Shown one piece after another: positions 8,882-15,870 of a DNA stretch of 64,000 bases. Location: contig NZ_FNFM01000011.1 of NCBI RefSeq assembly GCF_900101095.1, positions 180,578-244,577 of the forward strand, in the 5' to 3' direction. Made by a program: the position numbers and the translations under genes. The notes under the pieces are model-generated. The model had not been told where the DNA came from, made no database searches, and saw only the letters and a list, made by a program, of their open reading frames with translations. Numbering within the stretch: position 1 is the first letter of the stretch; each line of letters starts with the position of its first letter. Origin of the DNA: Actinopolyspora mzabensis. Lineage in GTDB: Bacteria; Actinomycetota; Actinomycetes; Mycobacteriales; Pseudonocardiaceae.

Positions 8882-9898
8882 TCACGTAGTCGTCCGAGCG
8901 GTTTCGACGAAGCCCGGTGCGCCGCAGCACTTCTTGTACTTGCGTCCCGAGGAGCACCAGCACGGATCGTTGCGTCCGGGAGGCCAGCTGCTTCCCTCGC
9001 CGCGGACCGCCTGGCGCAGGGTGTACTCCTCCAGCGCCGTGGCCCACTTCGGATCCAGTTCGTTCGCCCGGCAGAACTCGGTGAAGTCGGCGACGTTTCC
9101 CCACAGCACGAGGGGTGTCTCACCCTGCGCCGCTTCACGTGCCCCTCGTTCCACCGCACGCCGGTGCTCGGCGCGCGGCTCCTCCGAATCGGCCTCCGGA
9201 CAGAGCGCGAGGTGCCGACGCGCCAGCTCCTCGATCTCCTCTCCCGGCCAGTACAGCACCAACGGCGAGAGAGGCAACTCCGCGTCGTCGTCCTCGAACG
9301 GGTCCCCGCACGACTCGCCAGCGGGCGAATCGTGCGTCCAGCCGCGCAACTCAGCACCTGCCGATGCGGCCTCGTCCAGGGAGTCCGCGGGTTGCTCCAG
9401 TGCTGCCCGCACCTTTCTTCGGGCGTGACACAGGTGCAGCAGAAACAGATCACGCGACAGTTCCAAGGCATCGGGCGGAGAGGGCAATTCCGGATAGCAC
9501 CGGCTGATGCCACGATTTAGCCAGTTCAGCGCGGCGTGATAATCACCAACGCCCTCCAGCGCTTCAGCCAGGGACTCGTACATGGACGGATTGGTCGGGA
9601 GCTCCCGTCGCAAGCTTTCCAACAGTTCGTAACCACGCGCCGTGTCCCCCTGCTCGAACAGAAACACGGTGTAGGAGACATGTGCCCCGCCGGGTTTCGC
9701 TTCCTGCTCGGCAGCCTGCCGGTGGCAGCGCTCGACCTCCGAAAGCTCACCGGCCTGGTACCAGGCCTCCGCGGCGTCGCGGAGGATGTCGATCCGCTCG
9801 TCCGGATAGTCGTCGAACTCGGCTTCGATGCTTTTCGCCCGCCTGGCCCATTCGCGCGGTGAGAGATCTCCGGGGCGTGGTGGTTCACTGTCCGTCAC
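8882..9898 (-). CDS. SEC-C zinc-knuckle protein with TPR-like helices
   Basis: A protein of about 338 residues. The body is helical with TPR-like pairs (AEAWYQAGELSEVERCHRQA; DTARGYELLESLRRELP; MYESLAEALEGVGDYHAAL). The C-terminus carries a SEC-C motif, GRNDPCWCSSGRKYKKCCG, whose C-x-C and C-C zinc ligands are intact. This is the metal knuckle first known from SecA tails and also found fused to many unrelated proteins. Function is unknown. TPR plus SEC-C suggests a protein-interaction adaptor. The start is uncertain: I take the GTG at 9898. Upstream sequence in frame includes the hairpin repeat at 10005-10029, which argues against the ATG at 10084. It is convergent with a Phd-like fragment. 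Confidence 0.75.
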   Translation of the reverse strand: MTDSEPPRPGDLSPREWARRAKSIEAEFDDYPDERIDILRDAAEAWYQAGELSEVERCHRQAAEQEAKPGGAHVSYTVFLFEQGDTARGYELLESLRRELPTNPSMYESLAEALEGVGDYHAALNWLNRGISRCYPELPSPPDALELSRDLFLLHLCHARRKVRAALEQPADSLDEAASAGAELRGWTHDSPAGESCGDPFEDDDAELPLSPLVLYWPGEEIEELARRHLALCPEADSEEPRAEHRRAVERGAREAAQGETPLVLWGNVADFTEFCRANELDPKWATALEEYTLRQAVRGEGSSWPPGRNDPCWCSSGRKYKKCCGAPGFVETARTTT

Positions 9899-10004
9899 AA
9901 CCCGAACATAGCGCCCCTCCTCGAGAACACCGCGCTCCCCCGCGACGAGGCGAACCACCTGATCGGCGGTCGTGCGCGGACAACGGACTCCGGCGTTCCG
10001 GCGC

Positions 10005-10029
10005 GGCGATTTCGCGAGAAATTTACGCC
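10005..10029. repeat. Dispersed GCGA-loop hairpin, copy 2
   Basis: Identical over 25 bases to 8751-8775, with arms GGCGATTTC and GAAATTTACGCC around the loop GCGA. It lies between the SEC-C gene and the divergent Phd-like gene. Together the two hairpins bracket the SEC-C gene. Confidence 0.75.
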
Positions 10030-10122
10030 CGGCAGCGGCGCGGCTCTCCGCCGCTCCAGCCCCTCGCCACTCGATCGTGGCCACGACTTGCCACGAATTC
10101 TGAATTAGTTCATAATTCGAGT

Positions 10123-10581
10123 GTGACTACCGAAGTTCAGTGGAGCGAACTGCAACGCGATCCGCGCTCCGTGGCGGAACGTGCCGAGCAGGGGGCAGTT
10201 CGAGTCCGTAGAAGGGGCCGGACACCGTTACTGCTGCTGCAGGAGGAGGACGTGGCGGTGGCAACCGAGGGCGCGGCCACTGCGGCGCGGGCGATGCGCA
10301 GCATGCTGCACCACCTGGACTCCGCCGGGATCGCCGAGATGCTCGCCGAGACCTTTCCATGGACCGATGTGCTGCCGGAAGAGGATCGCCACCGGTTCGC
10401 CACCGAGTTCACCAGGGCGTTCGAGACGGCTGCCGAACTCGAACGCTGGAACGTGCTCGCCCGGACCATCCGCGAGTGGCGCGCCACGGCGGCAGTGCAC
10501 GCCGATCCCGAGCTGCACCGCGCTCTTTCCGATCCGCTGGAGGAAGAGCACGGTGCTGTCGATCCCCCGAAAAGCGTCTGA
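10123..10581 (+). CDS. Phd/YefM-like antitoxin-type protein
   Basis: A 152-residue protein. The first 45 residues (VQWSELQRDPRSVAERAEQG, then VRVRRRGRTPLLLLQEED) match the Phd/YefM fold: a strand and helix that bind DNA as a dimer, followed by two basic strands. The remaining hundred residues are helical with acidic stretches and may contact a toxin. Actinobacteria have many such long Phd relatives, often without an adjacent toxin. The GTG start follows an AT-rich stretch (TGAATTAGTTCATAATTCG) that is likely the promoter. No toxin gene is seen beside it: the next sequence is a SEC-C remnant on the other strand. The last third is duplicated at 8784-8871. Confidence 0.75.
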   Translation: MTTEVQWSELQRDPRSVAERAEQGAVRVRRRGRTPLLLLQEEDVAVATEGAATAARAMRSMLHHLDSAGIAEMLAETFPWTDVLPEEDRHRFATEFTRAFETAAELERWNVLARTIREWRATAAVHADPELHRALSDPLEEEHGAVDPPKSV

Positions 10582-10589
10582 TCGCAAAG

Positions 10590-10686
10590 CCGACGAGGAG
10601 GCTGCGACCGAGCCCCAGCACTTCTCGTGCTCATGCCCCGAAGAGCACCAGTACGGCTCGTTGTGTCCGGGAGGGGGCTACTTCCT
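10590..10686 (-). pseudogene. Degenerate SEC-C gene end
   Basis: Read on the minus strand this gives PGHNEPYWCSSGHEHEKCWG, clearly related to the SEC-C knuckle GRNDPCWCSSGRKYKKCCG of the gene ending at 8882. Two of the four zinc-ligand cysteines have changed (to Tyr and Trp), so the knuckle could not bind metal. There is no upstream body of the gene. It is the mirror of the Phd fragment at 8784: each copy of the duplicated Phd-SEC-C pair has kept one gene and lost most of the other. Confidence 0.75.
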
Positions 10687-10854
10687 AGCCGGGGTCAGTA
10701 CCGTCCATCCTCGCGCACGGAGCGGACGGGCTGCCCACTGTCGCACCGCTGTCGTAGCGGCCCACGCGGCCGTGGGAACAGCTCCTCGACAGTCGATACC
10801 TCGGACTCGGCTCGCTTCGTCGGTTCCGGAAAGGATTCCGGATGACCGGTGCGA

Positions 10855-11097
10855 TTACGCTCGCGCTCCTGCGCGAACACTCGCCAGGAAGGACCGCCAC
10901 TGGGCGGTGGGGACCGCGAGCACACCCGTCTCGGGTGACTTGGAGTCCCGCACAGCGGTGAACCCCTCACCGAAAGCGACCTCGACGCAGTTCCCACTGC
11001 CGCTGCCAGCACCTCCGGAGCGGCTGCTCCTGCGCCAGGCCAGACTAGCTGACTCCCCTGCTACGAACATCTTCGCCTCCTCAACTGCCGTACTCAT
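10855..11097 (-). CDS. DUF397 protein
   Basis: An 80-residue protein of the DUF397 family. It contains the core WRRSSRSGGAGSGSGNCVEVA, then VRDSKSPETGVLAVP and WRSFLASVR, the three family blocks. DUF397 proteins sit beside Scr1-like XRE regulators throughout filamentous actinobacteria, often in many pairs per genome, and have been proposed to act as antitoxin-like partners or developmental switches (as with WhiJ/BldB systems in Streptomyces). It overlaps the second DUF397 gene by 17 bases and lies downstream of the regulator, so the three are probably co-transcribed. Confidence 0.88.
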   Translation of the reverse strand: MSTAVEEAKMFVAGESASLAWRRSSRSGGAGSGSGNCVEVAFGEGFTAVRDSKSPETGVLAVPTAQWRSFLASVRAGARA

Positions 11098-11305
11098 AAC
11101 GATCGGTATGCAATCCGCTCAAGAAGGACCGCCATTGGGCAGCGGGCATCGCAAACATGCCCTTCTCGGGCGATTTGGAGTCCCGTACTGCGGCGAACCC
11201 CTCACCGAAGGCGACCTCGACGCAGTTGCCACCGCCAGTACCGCCGCCTCCAGAACGGCTGCTCTTGCGCCACACCAAAGAGTTAGTGGAGATGTTGTTA
11301 CTCAC
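11081..11305 (-). CDS. DUF397 protein
   Basis: A 74-residue DUF397 paralogue of the downstream gene, with LVWRKSSRSGGGGTGGGNC, VRDSKSPEKGMFAMP and WRSFLSGLH. About two thirds of its residues match the neighbour, so the pair arose by tandem duplication. It starts 12 bases after the stop of the XRE regulator and its end overlaps the next DUF397 start by 17 bases, which implies coupled translation in one operon. Confidence 0.9.
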   Translation of the reverse strand: MSNNISTNSLVWRKSSRSGGGGTGGGNCVEVAFGEGFAAVRDSKSPEKGMFAMPAAQWRSFLSGLHTDRYEYGS

Positions 11306-11317
11306 GGTATGCGCCCC

Positions 11318-12214
11318 TCATGCGGTGGATTTCGCGAATTGCTGCGCGGCCCGTTCAATCCTCACGGTGGACTCTTCCGGAGACAATGCTCGTTCAGTAA
11401 GAACACCGAACCGAAGTGTGTAGTTTCGCACCTCGTCACGATCTTCGATGTACAGCGTTCCGCCTGGTGCCTCAGCATAACCGAAGTCAGGTATGGGCTC
11501 GGGCAGCGTGAGGATCGAGAACGAACCGTCGACAGCCGGGGTGGCTCCTGCCGACATGGGAAGCACTTGGATAGTGATGTGCTCATGCTGCGCGCACTCG
11601 ACAAGCCGCTTGAGTTGCTCCCGCATGATGGCATCGCTACCTACAGGACGCTCCAGAACAGGCTCGTCGATGATCGCATGCAACCTCAACGGTTCAGCCC
11701 TGGTAAGGACTTGCTGGCGTGCCATCCTCGCCATGACCCGACGTTCGATGGTTTCCGCAGACAGATCCGGACTTCCTCCTGTCATCACAGCGCGTGCCCA
11801 GTCCGGAGTTTGTAGCAAGCCGGGAACAACCATGGTTTCGAGCTGACGCTGAGCGACCAATGCCCCTTCGACTTCCAACACACCTCGGAAGTCGTGCGGA
11901 AACTCCTTTCGAATAGCCAGCCAGTACCCACGTTCGTTGGCTGTAGAAGCGAGAGCCAACAACCACGCTCGCAGGTCAGAATCCGTAACCTCGTAGAGAT
12001 CAAGCAGTTGCTCGACTTCGCGATACTTGACCTTCTGATCACGCGTCTCGATCCGTTGCAACTTCGACCTGGACCACTTTCCCGGCTGCTTTCGCAGCTC
12101 GTCAGCAGCTTCGTGCATCGTGAACCCTGCCTGTTCACGGAGTTGACGCAAGCTTTCCGTCAGCTGCCACCGCCGCACGGTGCTGCTTACAGCGTCCCCA
12201 TCACCCACGGTCAT
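11318..12214 (-). CDS. Scr1-type XRE transcriptional regulator (HTH plus DUF5753)
   Basis: A 298-residue regulator. Residues 15-70 form an XRE helix-turn-helix (LRQLREQAGFTMHEAADELR, then WSRSKLQRIE), which binds operator DNA. Residues 100-290 are the DUF5753 domain characteristic of Scr1-like proteins, seen in the blocks MVVPGLLQTPDWARAVM, IIDEPVLERPVGS, QVLPMSAGATPAVDGSFSIL and YIEDRDEVRNY. It heads an operon with two DUF397 genes. The divergent intergenic region holds two GGGTACCC palindromes that are good candidates for its operator. Members of this family are thought to act with their DUF397 partner in development or antibiotic control; the role of this one is unknown. Confidence 0.92.
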   Translation of the reverse strand: MTVGDGDAVSSTVRRWQLTESLRQLREQAGFTMHEAADELRKQPGKWSRSKLQRIETRDQKVKYREVEQLLDLYEVTDSDLRAWLLALASTANERGYWLAIRKEFPHDFRGVLEVEGALVAQRQLETMVVPGLLQTPDWARAVMTGGSPDLSAETIERRVMARMARQQVLTRAEPLRLHAIIDEPVLERPVGSDAIMREQLKRLVECAQHEHITIQVLPMSAGATPAVDGSFSILTLPEPIPDFGYAEAPGGTLYIEDRDEVRNYTLRFGVLTERALSPEESTVRIERAAQQFAKSTA

Positions 12215-12259
12215 CTCGCCATGTTCCCTTCAAGTGATCATCCATCCGAGTGTTTATTT

Positions 12260-12286
12260 GGGTACCCACTTTGCACACGGGTACCC
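12260..12286. promoter_or_regulatory. Candidate operator with two GGGTACCC palindromes
   Basis: Two perfect 8-base palindromes, GGGTACCC, lie at 12260-12267 and 12279-12286, with centres 19 bases apart (about two helical turns). The segment is in the 129-base gap between the Scr1-like gene and the divergent small gene, next to an AT-rich TGTTTATTT. A dimer pair on one face of the helix would cover both promoters. Assignment to the XRE protein is inference from position. Confidence 0.6.
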
Positions 12287-12343
12287 GTGAAACATAGTGG
12301 TTACCACAAGCAACTGGCAGATTACTCAACGAAGGAGAGTGCT

Positions 12344-12664
12344 ATGCGAGCCGGATCTAACGAAGGAACGACCTCCAACGAGACCAAGTCCACGTTGCGC
12401 ACTGGTGGAGTCACTACTCCGAAGGAGCTTCTCAACTCCGCACAACGACCCCAAGTGTTCGCCCTGCTGGAGAGAACCGACCCCGAGTCCGGCGAGCTGG
12501 ACCTGTACGCCTGGGGCGTGGAGGTGGGCGGAAGCGCCAACGTGTTCCGTTCGGACGGTCACGTGCTGGCCCACTGCGGCTCGGCCGAAGGGGCGCGACG
12601 CATGTTCGGCATCATCCGCGACGTCGTGCTGGTCCGGCCCGATGAAACCGGTCATCCGGCCTGA
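12344..12664 (+). CDS. Small protein divergent from the Scr1-like regulator
   Basis: A 106-residue protein with a good GAAGGAG ribosome site. After a polar N-terminal 35 residues comes a compact domain with alternating strands (VFALLERTDPESGELDLYAW, GSANVFRSDGHVLAHCGSAE, then RMFGIIRDVVLVRPDE). I do not recognise a named family with certainty. Similar small beta-rich proteins are found beside Scr1/DUF397 operons in actinobacteria. It is transcribed away from the regulator across the palindromic operator and is a likely target of it. Confidence 0.7.
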   Translation: MRAGSNEGTTSNETKSTLRTGGVTTPKELLNSAQRPQVFALLERTDPESGELDLYAWGVEVGGSANVFRSDGHVLAHCGSAEGARRMFGIIRDVVLVRPDETGHPA

Positions 12665-12778
12665 GTTCCTGCGGACGACTCCGGCACCGAGCTTCCATGG
12701 TCGGCGAACAACACCGGGGCTTGGGCAGTTACGAGCGCTGTCGACTTCGAAGATCGGCTGAGCTTCGTCGCGAAACCA

Positions 12779-12813
12779 GGGGCGTGTCCCGCCTGTTCAG
12801 TGAAACACGCCCC
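12779..12813. terminator. Stem-loop between convergent genes
   Basis: GGGGCGTGT (12779-12787) pairs perfectly with ACACGCCCC (12805-12813) around a 17-base loop. It lies between the small gene ending at 12664 and the lipoprotein gene ending at 12952 on the other strand, so it could end transcription from both sides. No clear T-tract is present. Confidence 0.5.
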
Positions 12814-12951
12814 GTGCGATCGAGAAATCCGAACAGGATCGTCCGAAACCGATTGCCGCGATGAAAGATTCGTGCAAGTCGAGAACTCCGGCACTGTGAG
12901 ACCCAACCGACGCCCTCGACACGCGAGGGCAGACTTCGAAAGCGGATGGAA

Positions 12952-13641
12952 TCAGGAGGAACAGTCGGCAGCCTCGATTTCCACGACGACGGCGGTGTCG
13001 ACCTTGCTGACATCGTACTCGGGCTTGGTGGGCGCGCCGTGGCAGCTGGTGACCCCGATCGCGGCCTCCTGCACCTTCTCGAAACCGCCCAGGTAGCGCA
13101 CCTCGGCCACAGTGGGCAGCTCGGGCTCGACCGCATCTGGCAGCTCACCGGCGGTGGCGTGCGTGAAGGTCACGCCGAGGAAGTTCTGCCCGGCCATCTC
13201 CACCGGTTTGCCCGAGCCGGGAGCCTTCGGATAACCGTCGAGGTGCTTCACCTGGTAACTCGGCAACTCGCTCTTGCCACCGACATCCTCGAAGCGGAAG
13301 ACGACCCGTGCGGAGGCCCCGTCAGCTCTCTTGACGTTCAAACCGGCCAACTCCGCGTAATCGCCGCCGCCACCCGCGGAATCCGCCCCGTCACCCGAAC
13401 CGCTCGCCCCGCCGGAGTCCGCGGCCGTGGAACGGCCGTCGGAAAAGCTGTCGACGACATCGGTGGCCGTACTTTCCGCGGTCTCACCGGCCGAACCCGC
13501 GCTGCCCGCCCCGGTGGAACCGCTGGTCTCGGCGCCCGTCGCGGCTTCCGAAGGGGACGCCGGCTCCGAGGAGCATCCGGCAAGCGGCAGCACCAGTGCC
13601 GCCGCACCCGTCAGCAACATCCGTGCACCACGACGTCGCAT
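12952..13641 (-). CDS. Secreted lipoprotein with AMIN-like domain
   Basis: About 229 residues. A basic start (MRRRGARM), a hydrophobic core (LLTGAAALVLP) and the lipobox LAGC form a lipoprotein signal peptide. The mature protein would be anchored on the outer face of the membrane by its lipidated cysteine. A Ser/Gly/Ala/Glu-rich linker of about 80 residues follows. The folded part (about residues 95-229) has RVVFRFEDVGGKSELPSYQV, MAGQNFLGVTFTHA and a closing strand AVVVEIEA, resembling the AMIN-like beta-sandwich of actinobacterial lipoproteins. Two cysteines near the end (TSCHG, ADCSS) may form a disulfide. Role unknown. The GTG three codons earlier is an alternative start. Confidence 0.82.
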   Translation of the reverse strand: MRRRGARMLLTGAAALVLPLAGCSSEPASPSEAATGAETSGSTGAGSAGSAGETAESTATDVVDSFSDGRSTAADSGGASGSGDGADSAGGGGDYAELAGLNVKRADGASARVVFRFEDVGGKSELPSYQVKHLDGYPKAPGSGKPVEMAGQNFLGVTFTHATAGELPDAVEPELPTVAEVRYLGGFEKVQEAAIGVTSCHGAPTKPEYDVSKVDTAVVVEIEAADCSS

Positions 13642-13932
13642 CTCCCTCACCCTTCCAAGTGATCTCACCGCATCGCCCTGCCGCCCCGTGGGACGCGAAA
13701 TCACTCCTTCGGGTTGAGCCGCCGCACCAACGCACTTCCGGTGCCGCGGCGGAACTCATCCGAAACAACAGCGCACCCGCACCCGAGACAACCACGGCTC
13801 TCGCGGCTGCATACCTCACGGACCGCCCGCGAGGCGTATCCTGAGCGGTCCCGGCACGAGGGCGCCGGCAGAAGGAAACGAACGACCGGAAGAAGCCAGC
13901 AGTCGGCAACCACGATCGGGAGGCCCACCCGC

Positions 13933-14775
13933 ATGGGACGGATCACGGTACGCAGGCCGGTGCGGCGCATCGGCCCGAACGGCGAGACCAACCGCCCCGA
14001 CACGCTGGCCGCCGAGGAGCCGTTGGAGATCCGGCTGGACGGCAAACCGCTGACCGTGACCATGCGCACCCCCGGTCACGACGTGGAACTCACCCACGGC
14101 TTCCTGCTGACCGAGAGCGTCATCACCGCACGGGACGACGTCACGGCGGCGCGCTACTGCGACAGCCCCGGCCCCGACGGGCGCAACACCTACAACGTGC
14201 TCGACGTACAGCTGGCTCCCCACGTCCCCCGGCCGGACAACTCGGTGGAGCGCAACTTCTACACCACCTCGTCCTGCGGAGTCTGCGGCAAGGCCGCACT
14301 CGACGCGGTGCGGCTCCGCAGCGCCCACCCACCGGAATCCGACGACTCCCACGTCAGCACGGAAACGCTGGTCGAACTGCCGGAGAAACTGCGAGCGGCG
14401 CAACGCGTGTTCGACACCACCGGCGGGCTGCACGGCTCGGGACTGTTCGACGCCGCGGGCGAACTGTTGGTGGCCCGGGAAGACGTGGGCAGGCACAACG
14501 CGGTGGACAAGGTGCTCGGCTGGGCGCTGCTGGACGGCCGCACCCCACTGCGGGGCCACGTGCTGATGCTGTCGGGCCGTGCCTCGTTCGAACTGGTGCA
14601 GAAGGCCGCGATGGCGGGCATCCCGGCGATCGCGGCCGTTTCCGCGCCCTCGTCGCTGGCGGCCGAACTGGCCGAGGAACAGGGCATCACACTGATCGGC
14701 TTCCTGCGGGGCTCATCGATGAACGTCTACACCCGGCCGGACAGGCTCTCGGACGCCGAGGTCCCGGGAACGTAA
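13933..14775 (+). CDS. fdhD: Formate dehydrogenase accessory sulfurtransferase
   Basis: FdhD carries sulfur from a cysteine desulfurase to the molybdenum cofactor before its insertion into formate dehydrogenase. The 280-residue protein shows the family start (RRPVRRIG...DTLAAEEPLEI), ELTHGFLLTE, the essential cysteine loop FYTTSSCGVCGKA near residue 115, GGLHGSGLFD, AREDVGRHNAVDKVLGWALL and the closing SGRASFELVQKAAMAGIP. Both cysteines of CGVCG are present. No formate dehydrogenase genes are in the window, so its client lies elsewhere. The ATG at 13933 starts the recognised N-terminus. Confidence 0.96.
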   Translation: MGRITVRRPVRRIGPNGETNRPDTLAAEEPLEIRLDGKPLTVTMRTPGHDVELTHGFLLTESVITARDDVTAARYCDSPGPDGRNTYNVLDVQLAPHVPRPDNSVERNFYTTSSCGVCGKAALDAVRLRSAHPPESDDSHVSTETLVELPEKLRAAQRVFDTTGGLHGSGLFDAAGELLVAREDVGRHNAVDKVLGWALLDGRTPLRGHVLMLSGRASFELVQKAAMAGIPAIAAVSAPSSLAAELAEEQGITLIGFLRGSSMNVYTRPDRLSDAEVPGT

Positions 14776-14802
14776 CTTCGACAGTTCCGAGCTCGGGACC
14801 GA

Positions 14803-15441
14803 TCACACCAGGCGGAACGTGCTCGGCGCCGCCCCTCCCGTCTGGGGTGGTGTCTCGAACCTGTCCGCCACCGGCGTCGTGCCGTGCGAGACCCAGCGCA
14901 GTACCGCGGGCCAGGGGCCGTACCCCGCGTCGGTGTTGAGGTGCTCCCCGTCCGGGATCACGTCCAGCGCCACCCGCATGGTCTCGGCCAGGTAGTGCCC
15001 GTCCTGCACGGACAGGTACGGATCTCCGGTACCGACGACCATCCGCGTGGTGCCTGCCGCCCTGCGCAGCGCGTGCGCGTCGACCGGATAGGGAGCGATG
15101 CCGTGGACATCGGGATGGCGCCAGTCCGGGCCGGGCGGTGCGACCAGCAGCACCCGGTCGGCACGGCGCGCGGTGCCGTGGATGGTGGCGGCGTGGTGCA
15201 GCCACAGCGCCGCCCCACAGGAATGCGCGGCCACCACCAGCTCGGACTCCGCGGGAACGTCCTCCAGCCGTGATCGAAGCACGGCCAGCCATTCCTGCAG
15301 CACCGGTTGGTCCTGTTTGGGCAACTGCGGCATCTCGCAGGTCACGCCCAGTTCGTCCAGTCGTCCACTGAGCCACTGCTGCCAGTGCCACGGCCCCGAA
15401 CCGCCGAACCCGTGCACCAGCAGAACATGCATCTCACTCAC
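14803..15441 (-). CDS. Alpha/beta hydrolase, RBBP9/YdeN family
   Basis: A 212-residue serine hydrolase. It starts VSEMHVLLVHGFGGSGPWHW, with the oxyanion-hole HGFGG, and has the nucleophile elbow as AAHSCGAAL (about residue 75), the acid in GTGDPYLS and the histidine in PDGEHLN. The small size and the WHWQQWL and HPDVHGI blocks match the RBBP9/YdeN group. I choose the GTG at 15441 because GGGAGGGG stands 7 bases upstream; an ATG three codons later is also possible. It is convergent with fdhD, only 27 bases apart. Substrate unknown, probably an ester. Confidence 0.88.
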   Translation of the reverse strand: MSEMHVLLVHGFGGSGPWHWQQWLSGRLDELGVTCEMPQLPKQDQPVLQEWLAVLRSRLEDVPAESELVVAAHSCGAALWLHHAATIHGTARRADRVLLVAPPGPDWRHPDVHGIAPYPVDAHALRRAAGTTRMVVGTGDPYLSVQDGHYLAETMRVALDVIPDGEHLNTDAGYGPWPAVLRWVSHGTTPVADRFETPPQTGGAAPSTFRLV

Positions 15442-15585
15442 CGTGTTCCCCTCCCGACATCGGCAATCACGATGGTCGGCACCATGATTGCCCATCGGGG
15501 GACATTACGCGCGCGGTACACGCGGAGGGGAACACCATCCGGCTAACCGGGAACTTTCTTCAGCTCGGCTGCCGTAGCTGCGCGG

Positions 15586-15732
15586 GTGGCGGAACCTCCG
15601 GCACGGCTCGCGCTGCGGGTGCCCCGACCTCGGGTAGTTACTACACAACGTCGGGGCCGTCCTCGCGAGAGCCGCACCGGAGAACCCACGGCGGTGCCGC
15701 CTGCGAGGGTGGCCGGAGCTCGGCATCGCGGC
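15586..15732. repeat. Dispersed intergenic repeat, copy B
   Basis: Related along its length to 2756-2901. Conserved blocks are GTGGCGGAACCTC at the left, CCGAC...GTAG and the inverted GTCGGG in the middle, then GAGAGCCGCAC and CGGCGGTGCCG. Two copies 12.8 kb apart, both in non-coding DNA and in the same orientation, indicate a repeat family rather than chance. No gene is contained in it. Confidence 0.75.
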
Positions 15733-15804
15733 GAGCGGCCCGGCCTTGCAATGCATCCGACTCACGCACCGGGGATACCCGCGCTGCTTACCCACATGGT
15801 CGCT

Positions 15805-15851
15805 CGCCCACGGCAGTCTCGTGGGCGTCAATTTCGCGAGAAATTGACGCC
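15805..15851 (-). terminator. Double stem-loop downstream of clpX
   Basis: Twenty bases after the clpX stop (on its strand) lies a perfect 12-bp stem, GGCGTCAATTTC with GAAATTGACGCC, closed by the GNRA-type loop GCGA (15824-15851). A second stem, CGCCCACG with CGTGGGCG (15805-15827), overlaps its outer edge, so the two structures would compete. The position fits a clpX transcript end. There is no T-tract, as is usual in actinobacteria. The inner hairpin is a third copy of the repeat at 8751 and 10005. Confidence 0.7.
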
Positions 15852-15870
15852 GCGCCCGGGGCGAAAGAAT

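Noticed and set aside
12652..12906. An 84-codon minus-strand frame between the small Scr1-associated gene and the lipoprotein gene
   Set aside because: It overlaps the terminator-like hairpin and has no family features or ribosome site.
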